Both the position numbers and the translations under genes were made by a program. Positions 1 to 9,090 of a DNA stretch of 64,000 nucleotides are shown here, piece after piece. Positions within the stretch are counted from its first letter, which is position 1, and each line of letters begins with the position of its first letter. The notes under the pieces were generated by a model. That model ran no database searches. It was not told the DNA's origin and saw only the letters and a list, made by a program, of their open reading frames with translations. Source of the DNA: DATHZQ01 sp963823505 (GTDB lineage Bacteria; Actinomycetota; Acidimicrobiia; Spongiisociales; UBA5794); contig CAWGLY010000006.1 of assembly GCA_963823505.1 (NCBI GenBank), forward strand, positions 509,312-573,311, written 5' to 3'.

Positions 1-557
1 GGACGGGCAGCGTCGACGACTGTGACTCGATCGGGTTCCTCAGCCGCAAGGGTATCGAAAGCCTCCGACACACGCGCCTGCAGCTCGAACCCGGCGCCGC
101 CGATACGATCGGGGTCTGACTGTCGCCGAAGCCCCTCCGCCACCGGTACCCGGAGCAGCACGACGAAGTGAGGCCAGACCCCGCCCAGTCCGGCGGCGTT
201 GACGGCGCGCACGTCCGCCACGCCTAGCTCCCGCCCGCCGCCTTGGTAGGCGAGCGACGAATACACCGAACGATCACTCACGACCCATCTACCTGCACGA
301 AGGGCAGGCCCGACAACGGCGGCGGCCAGCTGGGCTCTTGCCGCAGCAAACAGCATGGCCTCCGTCCAAGGCGCCACTTCCCCGCCCGGCTCCAGCAGGA
401 TGGATCGAATGCGCTCCCCTGTCGGTGTGTCCCCCGGCTCACGCACCCGAAGTACGTCGATGCCACCGGCGGACAGCCTTTCGGCGATCAGTGTTGCCAC
501 CGTGGACTTGCCGGCGCCCTCGATTCCCTCGAGCGCCAGGTACCGTCCCTCACTCAC
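1..557 (-). CDS. tmk: Thymidylate kinase (3' end outside window)
   Basis: Cytoplasmic kinase that converts dTMP to dTDP with ATP for DNA synthesis. About 185 residues are visible and the C-terminus runs off the window. The P-loop EGIEGAGKST lies at residues 10-19, and the SDRSVYSSLAYQG segment corresponds to the family's DR(Y) motif. The chosen start is GTG at 557-555, directly before SEGRYLALEG. It overlaps the end of the upstream MFS gene (stop at 550-552), so the two genes are probably translationally coupled. The topA-(MFS)-tmk order resembles many actinobacterial chromosomes. Identification is firm; only the C-terminus cannot be judged. Confidence 0.93.
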   Translation of the reverse strand, partial: MSEGRYLALEGIEGAGKSTVATLIAERLSAGGIDVLRVREPGDTPTGERIRSILLEPGGEVAPWTEAMLFAAARAQLAAAVVGPALRAGRWVVSDRSVYSSLAYQGGGRELGVADVRAVNAAGLGGVWPHFVVLLRVPVAEGLRRQSDPDRIGGAGFELQARVSEAFDTLAAEEPDRVTVVDAAR

Positions 558-1962
558 CTTCGTGGTCCCCCTTCGCCGCAGGCGACTTGCTCCGCCGGCT
601 CACCGACCGACGGGCCTCATTGGCGCGCGCCATGATGTCGCGCGCCTCAGCGCCAAGCTTCGGCGGGCTGAGCAGTGACCGCAAACTCCACATCGTCAAC
701 AGGCCCGAAGCCATGATCACCAATCCCCCGCCCAGCAGGATGAGACGCGTCGGGTCGCTGATCCCGCCGATCCCGACTCCTCGCAGCAGGAGCTGGAGCG
801 GCGCGACGGCAGCCATCGAAACGAAGAGCCCGATCCGCATAAGCGCAAACAGCGTCGCAAACACACGACCTCGCAACTCGTCCGCCACTTGTTCGTGGAG
901 ATGCGTGAGCCCCATGACGTAGGCGGCCCCGGCACCGAACCCCATGACCAGCATCCACAACGCAGCACCCGTAACCGTTGATGTCACGGATGCGGCCATC
1001 AGACCAAAACCGGTGCCGAGCAACGAGAAGGCAAATACGAGATCGCGGCGCGTGAGCCGCGACTCGTACAACGACACCAGAGCGATGCCGATGCCGGCTC
1101 CCGCACCCATCGCGGTGATGATCGCAAAGAAGCCGGTCGCGTCCGCCCCGAGCACGTCCTCGACGAATGACTTGCCGGCAACGATCACCGTGCCCCCGCC
1201 GATGAGCGCAGCCGTCATCCCGATGATCACTCGCCGCACCGAGTGGCGCTGCCAGAAGAATTTGGCGCCCTCGATCAGGTCCTGCAGCGCCCCGGGCGCT
1301 TCTTCTTCCTGGATGCGCTTCTCCCCCGATGCCGACTTCGCTTGCATCACGGGGAGCGATGCAATCAGCAGCGCCGACCCGAAGAACGTCATCGCATCGA
1401 ACACAAACGCTAGGGCGAGTTCTGAGGTCAGGTCCGGGATCACTCCACCGAGCGTCAGTGCAGGAAGCCCGGCAAGAAGCCAGTTGAATCCGGCGCCGAG
1501 GGGCACGGTCCCGTAGGTGGCCCCCAAGATCAGGCTGTTGGCGGTCACGAGATTCTCCCGCTCGACCAGGTTCGGCAGCATGGCATTGCGTGGAGGCTGA
1601 CCGAGCAAACTGAAGATCTCGAGCAGGACGTTGATTGCCACGAGGATCGGCAATGTTGTGGCAAAGATGAGGAACGGCACGATCAGCCCGCGGCCGACGT
1701 CCGAGATCATGACCAGCCGCCGTCGATCGACCCTGTCGCTGATCACTCCGATCCAGGCACCCAACACCAGCCCGGGGAGAATGCGTGACACCAACGCCAC
1801 CAGGACCCCCGTCTCGTTGGCGATCGAGTCGCCAAGGGCGATCGTCGCAAACACCGTGATCCAATCGCCGGTGCTCCCGATCACGCTCGCCCACCAGAAT
1901 CGGGCGAACAACCCGGACGTGATCATCGAGAACGCCGAACGCTGCGCGGGGGGCGTCGTCAT
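550..1962 (-). CDS. MFS transporter
   Basis: A 470-aa integral membrane protein of the major facilitator superfamily, with about 12 hydrophobic segments. The loop after TM2 carries the family's signature in the form GVISDRVDRRRLVM. Overall it resembles the EntS/multidrug-exporter branch. The C-terminal 40 residues are basic and hydrophilic. The gene ends inside the start of tmk, so both are likely cotranscribed. The substrate cannot be told from sequence. It is related to, but clearly different from, the second MFS protein at 38850-40250. Confidence 0.85.
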   Translation of the reverse strand: MTTPPAQRSAFSMITSGLFARFWWASVIGSTGDWITVFATIALGDSIANETGVLVALVSRILPGLVLGAWIGVISDRVDRRRLVMISDVGRGLIVPFLIFATTLPILVAINVLLEIFSLLGQPPRNAMLPNLVERENLVTANSLILGATYGTVPLGAGFNWLLAGLPALTLGGVIPDLTSELALAFVFDAMTFFGSALLIASLPVMQAKSASGEKRIQEEEAPGALQDLIEGAKFFWQRHSVRRVIIGMTAALIGGGTVIVAGKSFVEDVLGADATGFFAIITAMGAGAGIGIALVSLYESRLTRRDLVFAFSLLGTGFGLMAASVTSTVTGAALWMLVMGFGAGAAYVMGLTHLHEQVADELRGRVFATLFALMRIGLFVSMAAVAPLQLLLRGVGIGGISDPTRLILLGGGLVIMASGLLTMWSLRSLLSPPKLGAEARDIMARANEARRSVSRRSKSPAAKGDHEGE

Positions 1963-2084
1963 ATCGACGAAAGCCTAGGAGCGCAGTGCATCTGTGGGGG
2001 CACATTCCGGATGAGGCGCCGGCTGTCCGCCGGCGCACACCCCGCAACACTGAGCCACACAACGACACGCCTACGAACAACAGG

Positions 2085-2243
2085 GGCGTACAACGTATCG
2101 CATCGCTCCGCTCGCTCCTCGTCGAACGAATCTGCCGCAGAACCCCAGAAACCGCAATGATCGACCTCTCCCCCGCACTTGCGAAGAGCGAAGCGATACG
2201 AAGAGCGAAGCGATACGAAGAGCGAAGCGATACGAAGTACGCC
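2085..2243. repeat. Dispersed palindrome-ended repeat, copy 1
   Basis: This element of about 160 bp occupies most of the 330-bp gap between the MFS gene and topA. It starts GGCGTACAACGTATCGC and ends with the near reverse complement (GCGATACGAAGTACGCC), so it has terminal inverted repeats. A second copy at 44855-45018 shares the left end, a CGAATCTGC block, a GATCRACCTCTC block and the right end. No transposase is present, so it looks like a MITE or REP-type element. The rest of the gap (1963-2084) shows nothing recognisable. Confidence 0.75.
2183..2233. repeat. Three perfect 17-bp tandem repeats
   Basis: The unit GAAGAGCGAAGCGATAC occurs three times head to tail at 2183-2199, 2200-2216 and 2217-2233, followed by a partial GAAG. 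It lies in the right arm of the dispersed element and looks like a local expansion of that arm, because the other copy of the element has only degenerate versions of the unit. Confidence 0.9.
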
Positions 2244-2292
2244 CCCACCCACCGAGCCGAAGACCGGCCTCAGGTCAGCCCGAGCGCCACGA

Positions 2293-4890
2293 CTACTTCT
2301 TCTTCTTCGCAGGGCCGCGTTCCTTGCGGGCCTCGATCAGCTCGAGGGCTCGCTCCATGGTGATGGCTTCGACGGTGTCGCCCTGCTTGAGCGAGGCGTT
2401 GTACTCGCCGTCGGTGACGTAGGGTCCCCAGCGGCCATCCTTGACCACGATGGGCTTGCCGGCGGGGTCGGCGCCGAGATCCTTGAGTGGCGGTGCCGCC
2501 GTCCGTCCGCGCCGAGTCTTGGGCTCTTTGAGCTTGGCGACGGCCTCGTCGAGGGTGATGGTCAGGAGCCGCGGCTCGTCATCGAGGCTCCGCGTCTCCT
2601 TGCCCCATTTGAGGTAGGGCCCGTAGCGGCCGTTGAGCGCAGTGATGTCTTCGCCATCATCCGGGTGCTTGCCGACCACCCGCGGCAGGGTGAGGAGCTG
2701 CAGCGCCTCTTCCATCGTCACCGTCTCGAGCGACATCGACTTGAAGAGGGAGGCGGTCTTGGGTTTGCCCTTCGCCTTGGGCTTGGCGTCGGGGTCAGGC
2801 TCGCCGAGCTGCACGTAGGGACCGTAGCGGCCGCTCTTGGCAATGATCGGCAGACCCGTCTCCGGGTCGGTGCCGAGGGTGCGATCGCCTGAAGGCGCCT
2901 CCAGTAGCTCGATCGCCTGATCGAGCGTCAGCTCGTCGGGGGCGACCCCCTCGGGGATGCTGGCTCGATCATCGCCACGGGCCACATACGGGCCGTAGCG
3001 GCCGACCCGGGCGACCACGGGCTCGCCGTCTTCGTCGACACCCAGCGGCAGCGAATTGATCTCGCGGGCGTCGATCTTGTCGAGGTTGACGGCGACGAGG
3101 TCCTTGAGCCCTGCGTGACCGTTGCCGAAGTAGAAGCGGTTGAGCCAGGGAATCGCCTCTTCGTCACCGGAAGCGATCCGGTCCAGATCGTCTTCCATCC
3201 TCGCAGTGAAGGCGTAGTCGACGAGGTCACCGAAGTGCTGTTCCAGCAAGCCGATGGCCGCAAACGCCGTCAATGTCGGAACCAACGCCGTGCCGCGTTT
3301 GAGGACGTAGCCGCGATCTTGGATGGTCGAGATGATGGACGCATAGGTCGAGGGACGGCCGATGCCGAGCTCTTCGAGGCGTTTCACCAGGGAAGCCTCC
3401 GTAAAACGTGCAGGCGGTTTGGTTTCGCTGCCCTTGGCCTCGATCGCTTCGGCAGCGGCGGCATCCCCCTCCGCCATCACGGGCAACGGGCGCTCCTGGT
3501 CATCGAGGGCGGCGTCGGGATCGTCGCTGCCCTCCACGTATGCACGAAGGAACCCGGGGAAGGTGATGGTCTTGCCTGTCGCACCGAACACCACAGCCCG
3601 ACCCGACGCTTCCGCGGTGGCGCCAAGACGCACGGACAGACTTTCGCCCTTGGCGTCCTTCATCTGGGAGGCCACCGTCCGCTTCCAGATGAGGTCGTAG
3701 AGCCGAGCCTCGTCCGAACCGGCGCCCAGTGACTTGGTCACCAGATCCGGGTCCTTGAACTCGTCGCCGGCCGGCCGGATGGCCTCGTGGGCCTCCTGGG
3801 CGTTCTTCACCTTCTTGCTGTAGACCCGCGGTGAGGCCGGGACGTAATCCTTGCCGTAGCGCTTCTCCACCAGCGAACGCGCCGAGGCGATGGCTGCATC
3901 CGACAGGGTCGTCGAGTCGGTGCGCATGTAGGTGATGAAGCCGCCCTCGTAGAGTCGCTGCGCCGCCGACATGGTGCGCCGGGCGCCAAAGCGCAGCTTG
4001 CGGCCGGCTTCCTGCTGCAGGGTCGAGGTGCGGAACGGGGGATACGGCTTCCGGGTGTACGGCTTTGCCTCGACGGCGGTCACGTTGAAATCGGATGTGC
4101 GCAACTCCGTAGCGAGCTGGGTTGCGGCCGCCTCGTCGAGAATCACCCTGTCCTCTGAGCGGGGCCGGCCGTCTGCGCCGAAGTCTTTGCCGGTCGCCAC
4201 CCTGGCGTCATCGACCGTCTGCAGCGCGGCGTCGAACCGCTGCGGATCGTCGTCGACCGAGAACGTGCCGGTCAGCCCCCAATACGAGGCGGACACAAAG
4301 GCCATCCGCTCCCGCTCCCGCTCCACGATGATCCGAGTTGCGGGCGACTGCACACGGCCCGCAGAAAGCCCCTGCCGCACCTTGCGCCAGAGCACCGGTG
4401 ATACCTCGTAGCCGTACAGGCGGTCGAGAATGCGGCGGGCCTCCTGAGCGTCGACCAGCCGCCTGTCGAGCTCGCGCGGGCTGTCCACGGCCGCCCGAAT
4501 GGCCGCGGGAGTGATCTCGTGGAAGACCATTCGCCGCACCGGCTGTTTGGGGTTGAGCACTTCGAGAAGATGCCATGCGATGGACTCCCCTTCTCGATCT
4601 TCATCGGTTGCGAGGAAGACCTCGTCGGCATCCTTGAGGAGCTTCTTGAGCTTGGTGACCTGCTTCTTCTTGTCCCCGGGTACGACGTAGAGCGGCTTGA
4701 AATCGTTGTCGACGTCCACTCCGAGGCGCGACCAGGGTTCGCCCTTCATGGCGGCCGGAACGTCTGCGGCTGAGCGCGGCAGGTCGCGGATATGGCCGAT
4801 CGACGACTCGACGATGAAGTCGCCGCCGAGGTAGCCGGCAATGGTCCGGGCCTTGGCGGGAGATTCGACGATGACGAGCTTCTTGGGCAT
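2293..4890 (-). CDS. topA: DNA topoisomerase I
   Basis: Type IA topoisomerase of 865 aa that relaxes negative supercoils through a 5'-phosphotyrosyl intermediate. The Toprim domain is at the N-terminus, with VIVESPAKA at residues 7-15 and the acidic DEDREGE at 96-102. The catalytic tyrosine is Y321 in GFITYMRTDST. The C-terminal third contains several GRYGPYV/GRWGPYV repeats, as in actinobacterial TopA, and no four-cysteine zinc fingers. The chain ends in a lysine tail (KKKK). The ATG at 4890 precedes the conserved start PKKLVIVESP. It lies upstream of MFS-tmk on the same strand, separated from them by the dispersed repeat. Confidence 0.98.
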   Translation of the reverse strand: MPKKLVIVESPAKARTIAGYLGGDFIVESSIGHIRDLPRSAADVPAAMKGEPWSRLGVDVDNDFKPLYVVPGDKKKQVTKLKKLLKDADEVFLATDEDREGESIAWHLLEVLNPKQPVRRMVFHEITPAAIRAAVDSPRELDRRLVDAQEARRILDRLYGYEVSPVLWRKVRQGLSAGRVQSPATRIIVERERERMAFVSASYWGLTGTFSVDDDPQRFDAALQTVDDARVATGKDFGADGRPRSEDRVILDEAAATQLATELRTSDFNVTAVEAKPYTRKPYPPFRTSTLQQEAGRKLRFGARRTMSAAQRLYEGGFITYMRTDSTTLSDAAIASARSLVEKRYGKDYVPASPRVYSKKVKNAQEAHEAIRPAGDEFKDPDLVTKSLGAGSDEARLYDLIWKRTVASQMKDAKGESLSVRLGATAEASGRAVVFGATGKTITFPGFLRAYVEGSDDPDAALDDQERPLPVMAEGDAAAAEAIEAKGSETKPPARFTEASLVKRLEELGIGRPSTYASIISTIQDRGYVLKRGTALVPTLTAFAAIGLLEQHFGDLVDYAFTARMEDDLDRIASGDEEAIPWLNRFYFGNGHAGLKDLVAVNLDKIDAREINSLPLGVDEDGEPVVARVGRYGPYVARGDDRASIPEGVAPDELTLDQAIELLEAPSGDRTLGTDPETGLPIIAKSGRYGPYVQLGEPDPDAKPKAKGKPKTASLFKSMSLETVTMEEALQLLTLPRVVGKHPDDGEDITALNGRYGPYLKWGKETRSLDDEPRLLTITLDEAVAKLKEPKTRRGRTAAPPLKDLGADPAGKPIVVKDGRWGPYVTDGEYNASLKQGDTVEAITMERALELIEARKERGPAKKKK

Positions 4891-5058
4891 ACACGATCAC
4901 AGGTCGGGGAATGGGAACGCGGCCATATCTACGGCCAATTCGGCCTGCTGTCAAGACGAGCCGGCCGGAGACGTGCCCAATCCTGCCGTGCCGATGGCCC
5001 CGAAATGGGGTCGGCCGGCACGGCTCTCAGGCGCCGGCAGCTCTGCCGCCTTGGGATC

Positions 5059-6162
5059 TCACGAAGGAGCCTGGGCGTGGGCGAAGCCATCGATGAGCCG
5101 GTCGACCACTGCAGGCCACGTGTACTCCCGTTCGATATGGCTCCGGCCGCGCGCACCCATCTGCTGTGCTTCCACCGGGTCGCTCAGCAGCATCTCCAGA
5201 CCTTGGACGATGTCGGCGACGCTGTGCACGACATATCCCGTGCTGCCGGGAATCACCGTCTCGGGAGAGCCCCCCGAGTCCCCCGCCAGGACAGGGAGCC
5301 CTGCTGCGGCGGCTTCCAGAAACACCAGACCGAGACCCTCGATCTCCAGGCCGGCCCATCGTGTCTTGCATGGCATGCAGAACACATCCATCTCCGCATA
5401 CAGCGACGGCAGGTCGGCCCATGGGACGTCGACGGCGAACCGCACCGGGATCCCCAGCTGCGCAGTCTGCCGGCGCAGCCTCTCCTCGTTGCGCCCCTTC
5501 CCGACCAGGAGCAGCTCGCACGCGATGCCCTCCTCCCGAAGCTGCCCCACCGCTTCGATCAACCGGTGTTGTCCTTTGCGAGGGACGAACCGGCTGACGC
5601 ATCCCACCACCGGCACCTGGCCGACGGGCCCCACCTGCGGATGGAACAGGTTGGTGTCGACACCGGCGCCGACATGGACCACGTCGCACCCGGTGAGCCG
5701 TTCCACCCGATCGGCCGTGAACCGGCTCACGGCGAAGCGGACATCGGCTGCCCGTAGCCATCTGGCCAACACATGGCGGCTTCCCGGGATCGCGGCAGGA
5801 ATCGTCACCTCGGCCCCGTGGCACAGCACGCCGATCGGGGCGTCGACGGCTCGGCGGAGCCGCTCCGTCAGCGCAGTGAGCGGGTGAGGTGCGCCGAACA
5901 ACACCAGGTCGGGCGCATAGCTCATCAACTCGGCTTCGAGCCACGACGCGACGCTCCGCGTCGGCCACATGAACCGCGAACGATGGCGCCGCACGATGGA
6001 CTCGCCGCGCCGGGTGGTGGCGGGACCGTCTGCGGGGGCGAGGATGCGGACGTCGCCCGAGTAGGCATCCACCAGGTTGCCGAGGTACTGCTGAATGCCG
6101 CCCGGCCGCGGCGGGTAGTCGTTGGTGATGATGGCGAGCCTGCCGGCGCCGGGGACGTTCAT
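5059..6162 (-). CDS. GT4 glycosyltransferase, PimB-like
   Basis: A 367-aa GT-B fold glycosyltransferase of family 4. The N-terminus has the donor/acceptor-site pattern NDYPPRPGGIQ. The C-terminal half has VSRFVPRKGQ and the EX7E-like block ending GLGLVFLEAAAAGLPVLAG, followed by SGGSPETV. These blocks closely resemble the phosphatidylinositol mannosyltransferase PimB' of mycobacteria and corynebacteria, so a cytoplasmic-face GDP-mannose mannosyltransferase in glycolipid synthesis is likely. The acceptor is inferred, not shown. Its ATG overlaps the stop of the upstream histidine phosphatase gene (ATGA), indicating an operon. Confidence 0.88.
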   Translation of the reverse strand: MNVPGAGRLAIITNDYPPRPGGIQQYLGNLVDAYSGDVRILAPADGPATTRRGESIVRRHRSRFMWPTRSVASWLEAELMSYAPDLVLFGAPHPLTALTERLRRAVDAPIGVLCHGAEVTIPAAIPGSRHVLARWLRAADVRFAVSRFTADRVERLTGCDVVHVGAGVDTNLFHPQVGPVGQVPVVGCVSRFVPRKGQHRLIEAVGQLREEGIACELLLVGKGRNEERLRRQTAQLGIPVRFAVDVPWADLPSLYAEMDVFCMPCKTRWAGLEIEGLGLVFLEAAAAGLPVLAGDSGGSPETVIPGSTGYVVHSVADIVQGLEMLLSDPVEAQQMGARGRSHIEREYTWPAVVDRLIDGFAHAQAPS

Positions 6163-7415
6163 ATGCGCCGGTGCGCCCAGCTCGCCTCGCCTTCACCTCG
6201 GTCCAGATGCGGGCCCGAGTTCCACTCGGCCAGAGCAGGACCGCGGGGGCCAAAGGCGATCTGCGCAAATGCGGTGTTGCGCATCGTGTGGATGCGGTTG
6301 CGTTCGGGGAACTCGATGCCCAACAGCTTGGTGAGGTAGGCCCGAGTTGCGCCGCCGTGTGACACAATCGCTGCCGTGCCACCACGGTGCGCCGCGGCAA
6401 TGGCATCGACGGCCTGCGTCATCCGCTCCTGGACGGATGCGAACGTCTCCCCCGTACCTCCGCGGACGATGTCCTCGCCACCGACCAGGCGAGCAATTGC
6501 CTCGGGGTCGCTCGCCTCGATCTCTGCCCTCGTGCAGTTCTCCCATGCCCCGAACCCGATCTCCTTGACCCTCGGTTCGACGACAAGAGGCCGCCCTTGA
6601 TAGCCGGCGACGACCTCGGCGGTGGCCTTGGCCCTCTCGAGCGGTGAGGTGTAGAAGACGTCGACCGGCGGCACTGCGGGCGCAAGCTTCTGCGCTTGCG
6701 CCCTTCCCTTGTCGTTCAGCGGCCAGTCTCCGTGGCCCTGCCAGCGCCCCTGCACGTTGGCATCGGTCTCCCCGTGGCGGATCAGCACGACGTGAGATTC
6801 GACGCGGCGACCCGGGTTTGCGCTGTCGAGATGACAGGAGTCGTTGTAGGTCAGCAGTTGCGGGCCTACCGAATTGACCACGAAGGTGGTGACCGCAGTG
6901 TTCCCCATGAGCTGGAGTGGAGCCGGCCTCCGAGTGCCCAGCAGCCGCGACGTCAACGTCAGCAGCGCCAGCCCGTGACTGACGACAATCGCCGAACCAT
7001 CGTCGCCGAGGCGGGCGCACAAGTCGGCGAAGGCGTCGTCGAGGCGCTCGGCGACATCGGACAATCGCTCACCGCCCCCCAAGGCCACGTCTTCCCCCAG
7101 CAACAGGGCGCGGAGTTGTTCCGGCCATCGCTCCTTGATCTCGTCGAAGGTGCGACCTTCCCACTCGCCCACATTCGGCTCCCGCCACCGCACGTCGGTC
7201 TCGGTGTCGGACGCAATGGCTCGCGCGGTGCGATACGCCCGCGGAAGGTCTGAGGAGACGATCGTGGTGCTCCCCACATCGGCAAAGCGCGACTGCAGGC
7301 GTGCGATCTGCTCGAGACCGGCCGCGCTGAAGGGCGTGTCGGTGGCGCCCTGCCACTGGTGAGCGACGTTGGCCTCCGTCTGGGCGTGGCGAACGAATGT
7401 GATGTGAGCCGGCAT
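6159..7415 (-). CDS. Tandem histidine phosphatase (two PGM-like domains fused)
   Basis: 418 aa carrying two complete phosphoglycerate-mutase-like domains. Domain 1 has the phospho-accepting histidine H10 in FVRHAQT and a second histidine near H147 in VVSHG. Domain 2 begins near residue 207 with LIRHGETDAN (H214) and later IVSHGGATRAY. Both domains keep their catalytic residues, so two active sites are expected; the substrates are unknown. The start MPAHITFVRH at 7415 is chosen because the reading frame upstream of it is unlike any family member. The gene is coupled by ATGA overlap to the downstream glycosyltransferase, so a phosphatase role on a glycosyl or phosphosugar intermediate is possible. 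Confidence 0.87.
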   Translation of the reverse strand: MPAHITFVRHAQTEANVAHQWQGATDTPFSAAGLEQIARLQSRFADVGSTTIVSSDLPRAYRTARAIASDTETDVRWREPNVGEWEGRTFDEIKERWPEQLRALLLGEDVALGGGERLSDVAERLDDAFADLCARLGDDGSAIVVSHGLALLTLTSRLLGTRRPAPLQLMGNTAVTTFVVNSVGPQLLTYNDSCHLDSANPGRRVESHVVLIRHGETDANVQGRWQGHGDWPLNDKGRAQAQKLAPAVPPVDVFYTSPLERAKATAEVVAGYQGRPLVVEPRVKEIGFGAWENCTRAEIEASDPEAIARLVGGEDIVRGGTGETFASVQERMTQAVDAIAAAHRGGTAAIVSHGGATRAYLTKLLGIEFPERNRIHTMRNTAFAQIAFGPRGPALAEWNSGPHLDRGEGEASWAHRRI

Positions 7416-7477
7416 GGAGAACCTATCGGTTGTGGCGCCTGCGCCTCGGCAGACCAACAGACTTCTAGGGTAGGAGC

Positions 7478-7771
7478 GTGCAGAACTCACCCCGTCATCG
7501 GGCTGCTCACGGCGCAGGTACGCCGCAGCCCCGTTCCGTGATAGCGCTGCAAGCCGCACCGTTGCTGCTGCTCACTCAATCGTCGGATGGCATCCTTCCT
7601 GAGGACCCAGGAGGCCGAGTCGTATTCGTCATCGTTGCCGTCGCCATCGTGGGCCTCTACCTCCTGCTCAGGCGGACCAGAAGGAGGGCAGTGGCGCAGT
7701 ACAACGAGCGGAAGCGCCGCGAGCAGGCACAGCGCGACGCCGATCCGGATCTGCGTCGCGACGAGCCCTGA
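7478..7771 (+). CDS. Small single-pass membrane protein, unknown
   Basis: A reading frame of at most 97 aa. A hydrophobic segment VVFVIVAVAIVGLYLLL (about residues 48-64) is followed by a strongly basic and acidic tail ending DPDLRRDEP. The listed start is GTG at 7478, with TAGGAG immediately before it. A later GTG near 7538 (VIALQAAPLLLL) would remove an unconvincing N-terminus and is an equally good start. It is transcribed divergently from the histidine phosphatase gene. No family was recognised. Confidence 0.5.
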   Translation: MQNSPRHRAAHGAGTPQPRSVIALQAAPLLLLTQSSDGILPEDPGGRVVFVIVAVAIVGLYLLLRRTRRRAVAQYNERKRREQAQRDADPDLRRDEP

Positions 7772-7857
7772 GGCAACATGGGTCGCTCGGCGGGTATCCA
7801 CTGCCGCACGCTCTGGGTACCCTACGACCGCTCGCCGAATGCCTTCTTGGGGGGATC

Positions 7858-9045
7858 GTGGACGAAATAGGCGCAGCCCGCGCAGGGCATAGCGCGCCCC
7901 AGCACCCAACCGCAACCCGACACATCGTCGTGTTCTCGTCTCCTGACGTTGCAGCGACGATCGGCCGTACGGGGCTGCTCGAGGAACGTGCGGGAGCCAA
8001 CCAGGTCACGCGGGAGCCCGCAGTGCGATCCGACGTGCTGGTGCAGATGCTCTCGGGGGCGCAGCCGCCAGATTCGGCGCCAGACGCCCTCTGCCCCGAG
8101 ACCTCCGCAGCCGATGCGGCCACGAAGCTCGTGGTGATGTCGCTGTACCCCGACCTCTTCGCCGCCGATGTCTACCGAGACACTGCGTCCGGCTGGCTGG
8201 TCCCGGTCCAGGACCTTGCTGCCCTCGAAGAGCATACCCGTGCGTGGCTCGAGGCCCACTGCGAGTTGACGCCGCCGCACACGCCCGAGGAGTCGGCCCA
8301 CCACCTCCACGACGTGCTGGCCGGGCTGGTCGACGAAGACCGCACCGTTGTGGTCTTCAACGTTTCGACCTACGACCCTACGAGCCGGGTCCATCATTTC
8401 ACTCCCGACACCCCCGATCCGTACGCGGTGCGTGCGAATCGCCTGATCGCCGCGCTGGAGAACATGGCGGCCGACCTGGGTGCTTCGGTGGTCGACGTGG
8501 ACGGCGCCATCGCAGAGCTCGGTGCGGCAGAACACGTTCCCGGCCCAGGGCGATTCTCTGTGGAGGCCGCCGAGTTCATCACCGAGGACGCCATTCTGCT
8601 GGTCGATCAGTCCGGTGCCCTCGGCGGCAGTCTGCAAGCCCCCGTCATGCGCCTTGAGGTGCCGCCATACGATCGCAGGACGGTGCAGGGCACCATCGCA
8701 AAGTGGCATGTGGCCGCAGGCGCTTCGGTTTCCAAGGGCGACCCGCTCTTCGATATCCGGTTCGACGGGCTCGCCTACAAGGTCGAGATGGAGAACCCAG
8801 ACGAAGACGCCAAGCGGGCCGCCAAACGAGCCGCGAAGCGTCGCGAAGACAACGCCGCCGTCCTGGTCATGCAAGTACTGGCCGGGAGCGGTGGCCACGT
8901 GTACAAACTGTCCGTTCCCGAGGGCACCAGAGTGAGCGTGGGGGACACCGCCGCGGTGATGACACCCGACGTTCCCAAAGGAACGGTGGCGGTGGAAGCG
9001 TCGACCCCGGCGTTCCGCCTCGGCATGAAGCTGAAAGAGCAATGA
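7858..9045 (+). CDS. Unknown protein with C-terminal lipoyl/biotinyl-like domain
   Basis: 395 aa. The central region (about residues 90-250) contains KLVVMSLYPDLF and later TVVVFNVSTYDP and ASVVDVDGA. It can be aligned with the next protein (VVVMSISSDL, HVVMFNSLTVDP, FSIVDVDRA), so the two are paralogues, possibly with an SGNH-hydrolase-like fold. Residues from about 280 resemble half a lipoyl/biotinyl barrel (AKWHVAAGASVSKGDPLFDI). A Lys/Arg/Ala-rich insert follows, then the second half (GGHVYKLSVPEGTRVSVGD). The position of the usual modified lysine appears to be glycine (FDGLAYK). It is followed at 45 bp by its paralogue and then by a phosphopantetheinyl transferase. Function unknown. Confidence 0.7.
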   Translation: MDEIGAARAGHSAPQHPTATRHIVVFSSPDVAATIGRTGLLEERAGANQVTREPAVRSDVLVQMLSGAQPPDSAPDALCPETSAADAATKLVVMSLYPDLFAADVYRDTASGWLVPVQDLAALEEHTRAWLEAHCELTPPHTPEESAHHLHDVLAGLVDEDRTVVVFNVSTYDPTSRVHHFTPDTPDPYAVRANRLIAALENMAADLGASVVDVDGAIAELGAAEHVPGPGRFSVEAAEFITEDAILLVDQSGALGGSLQAPVMRLEVPPYDRRTVQGTIAKWHVAAGASVSKGDPLFDIRFDGLAYKVEMENPDEDAKRAAKRAAKRREDNAAVLVMQVLAGSGGHVYKLSVPEGTRVSVGDTAAVMTPDVPKGTVAVEASTPAFRLGMKLKEQ

Positions 9046-9090
9046 TGATCCCCGCACCCGGCCACTGCCGTTCGATCGAGAGCCGCTGAG

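Noticed and set aside
2183..2233. Possible CRISPR array
   Set aside because: Only three direct repeats of 17 bp with no spacers between them and no cas genes.
2179..2892. 237-aa plus-strand frame over the end of topA
   Set aside because: Mirror of the topA C-terminal repeats; no motif and no ribosome site.
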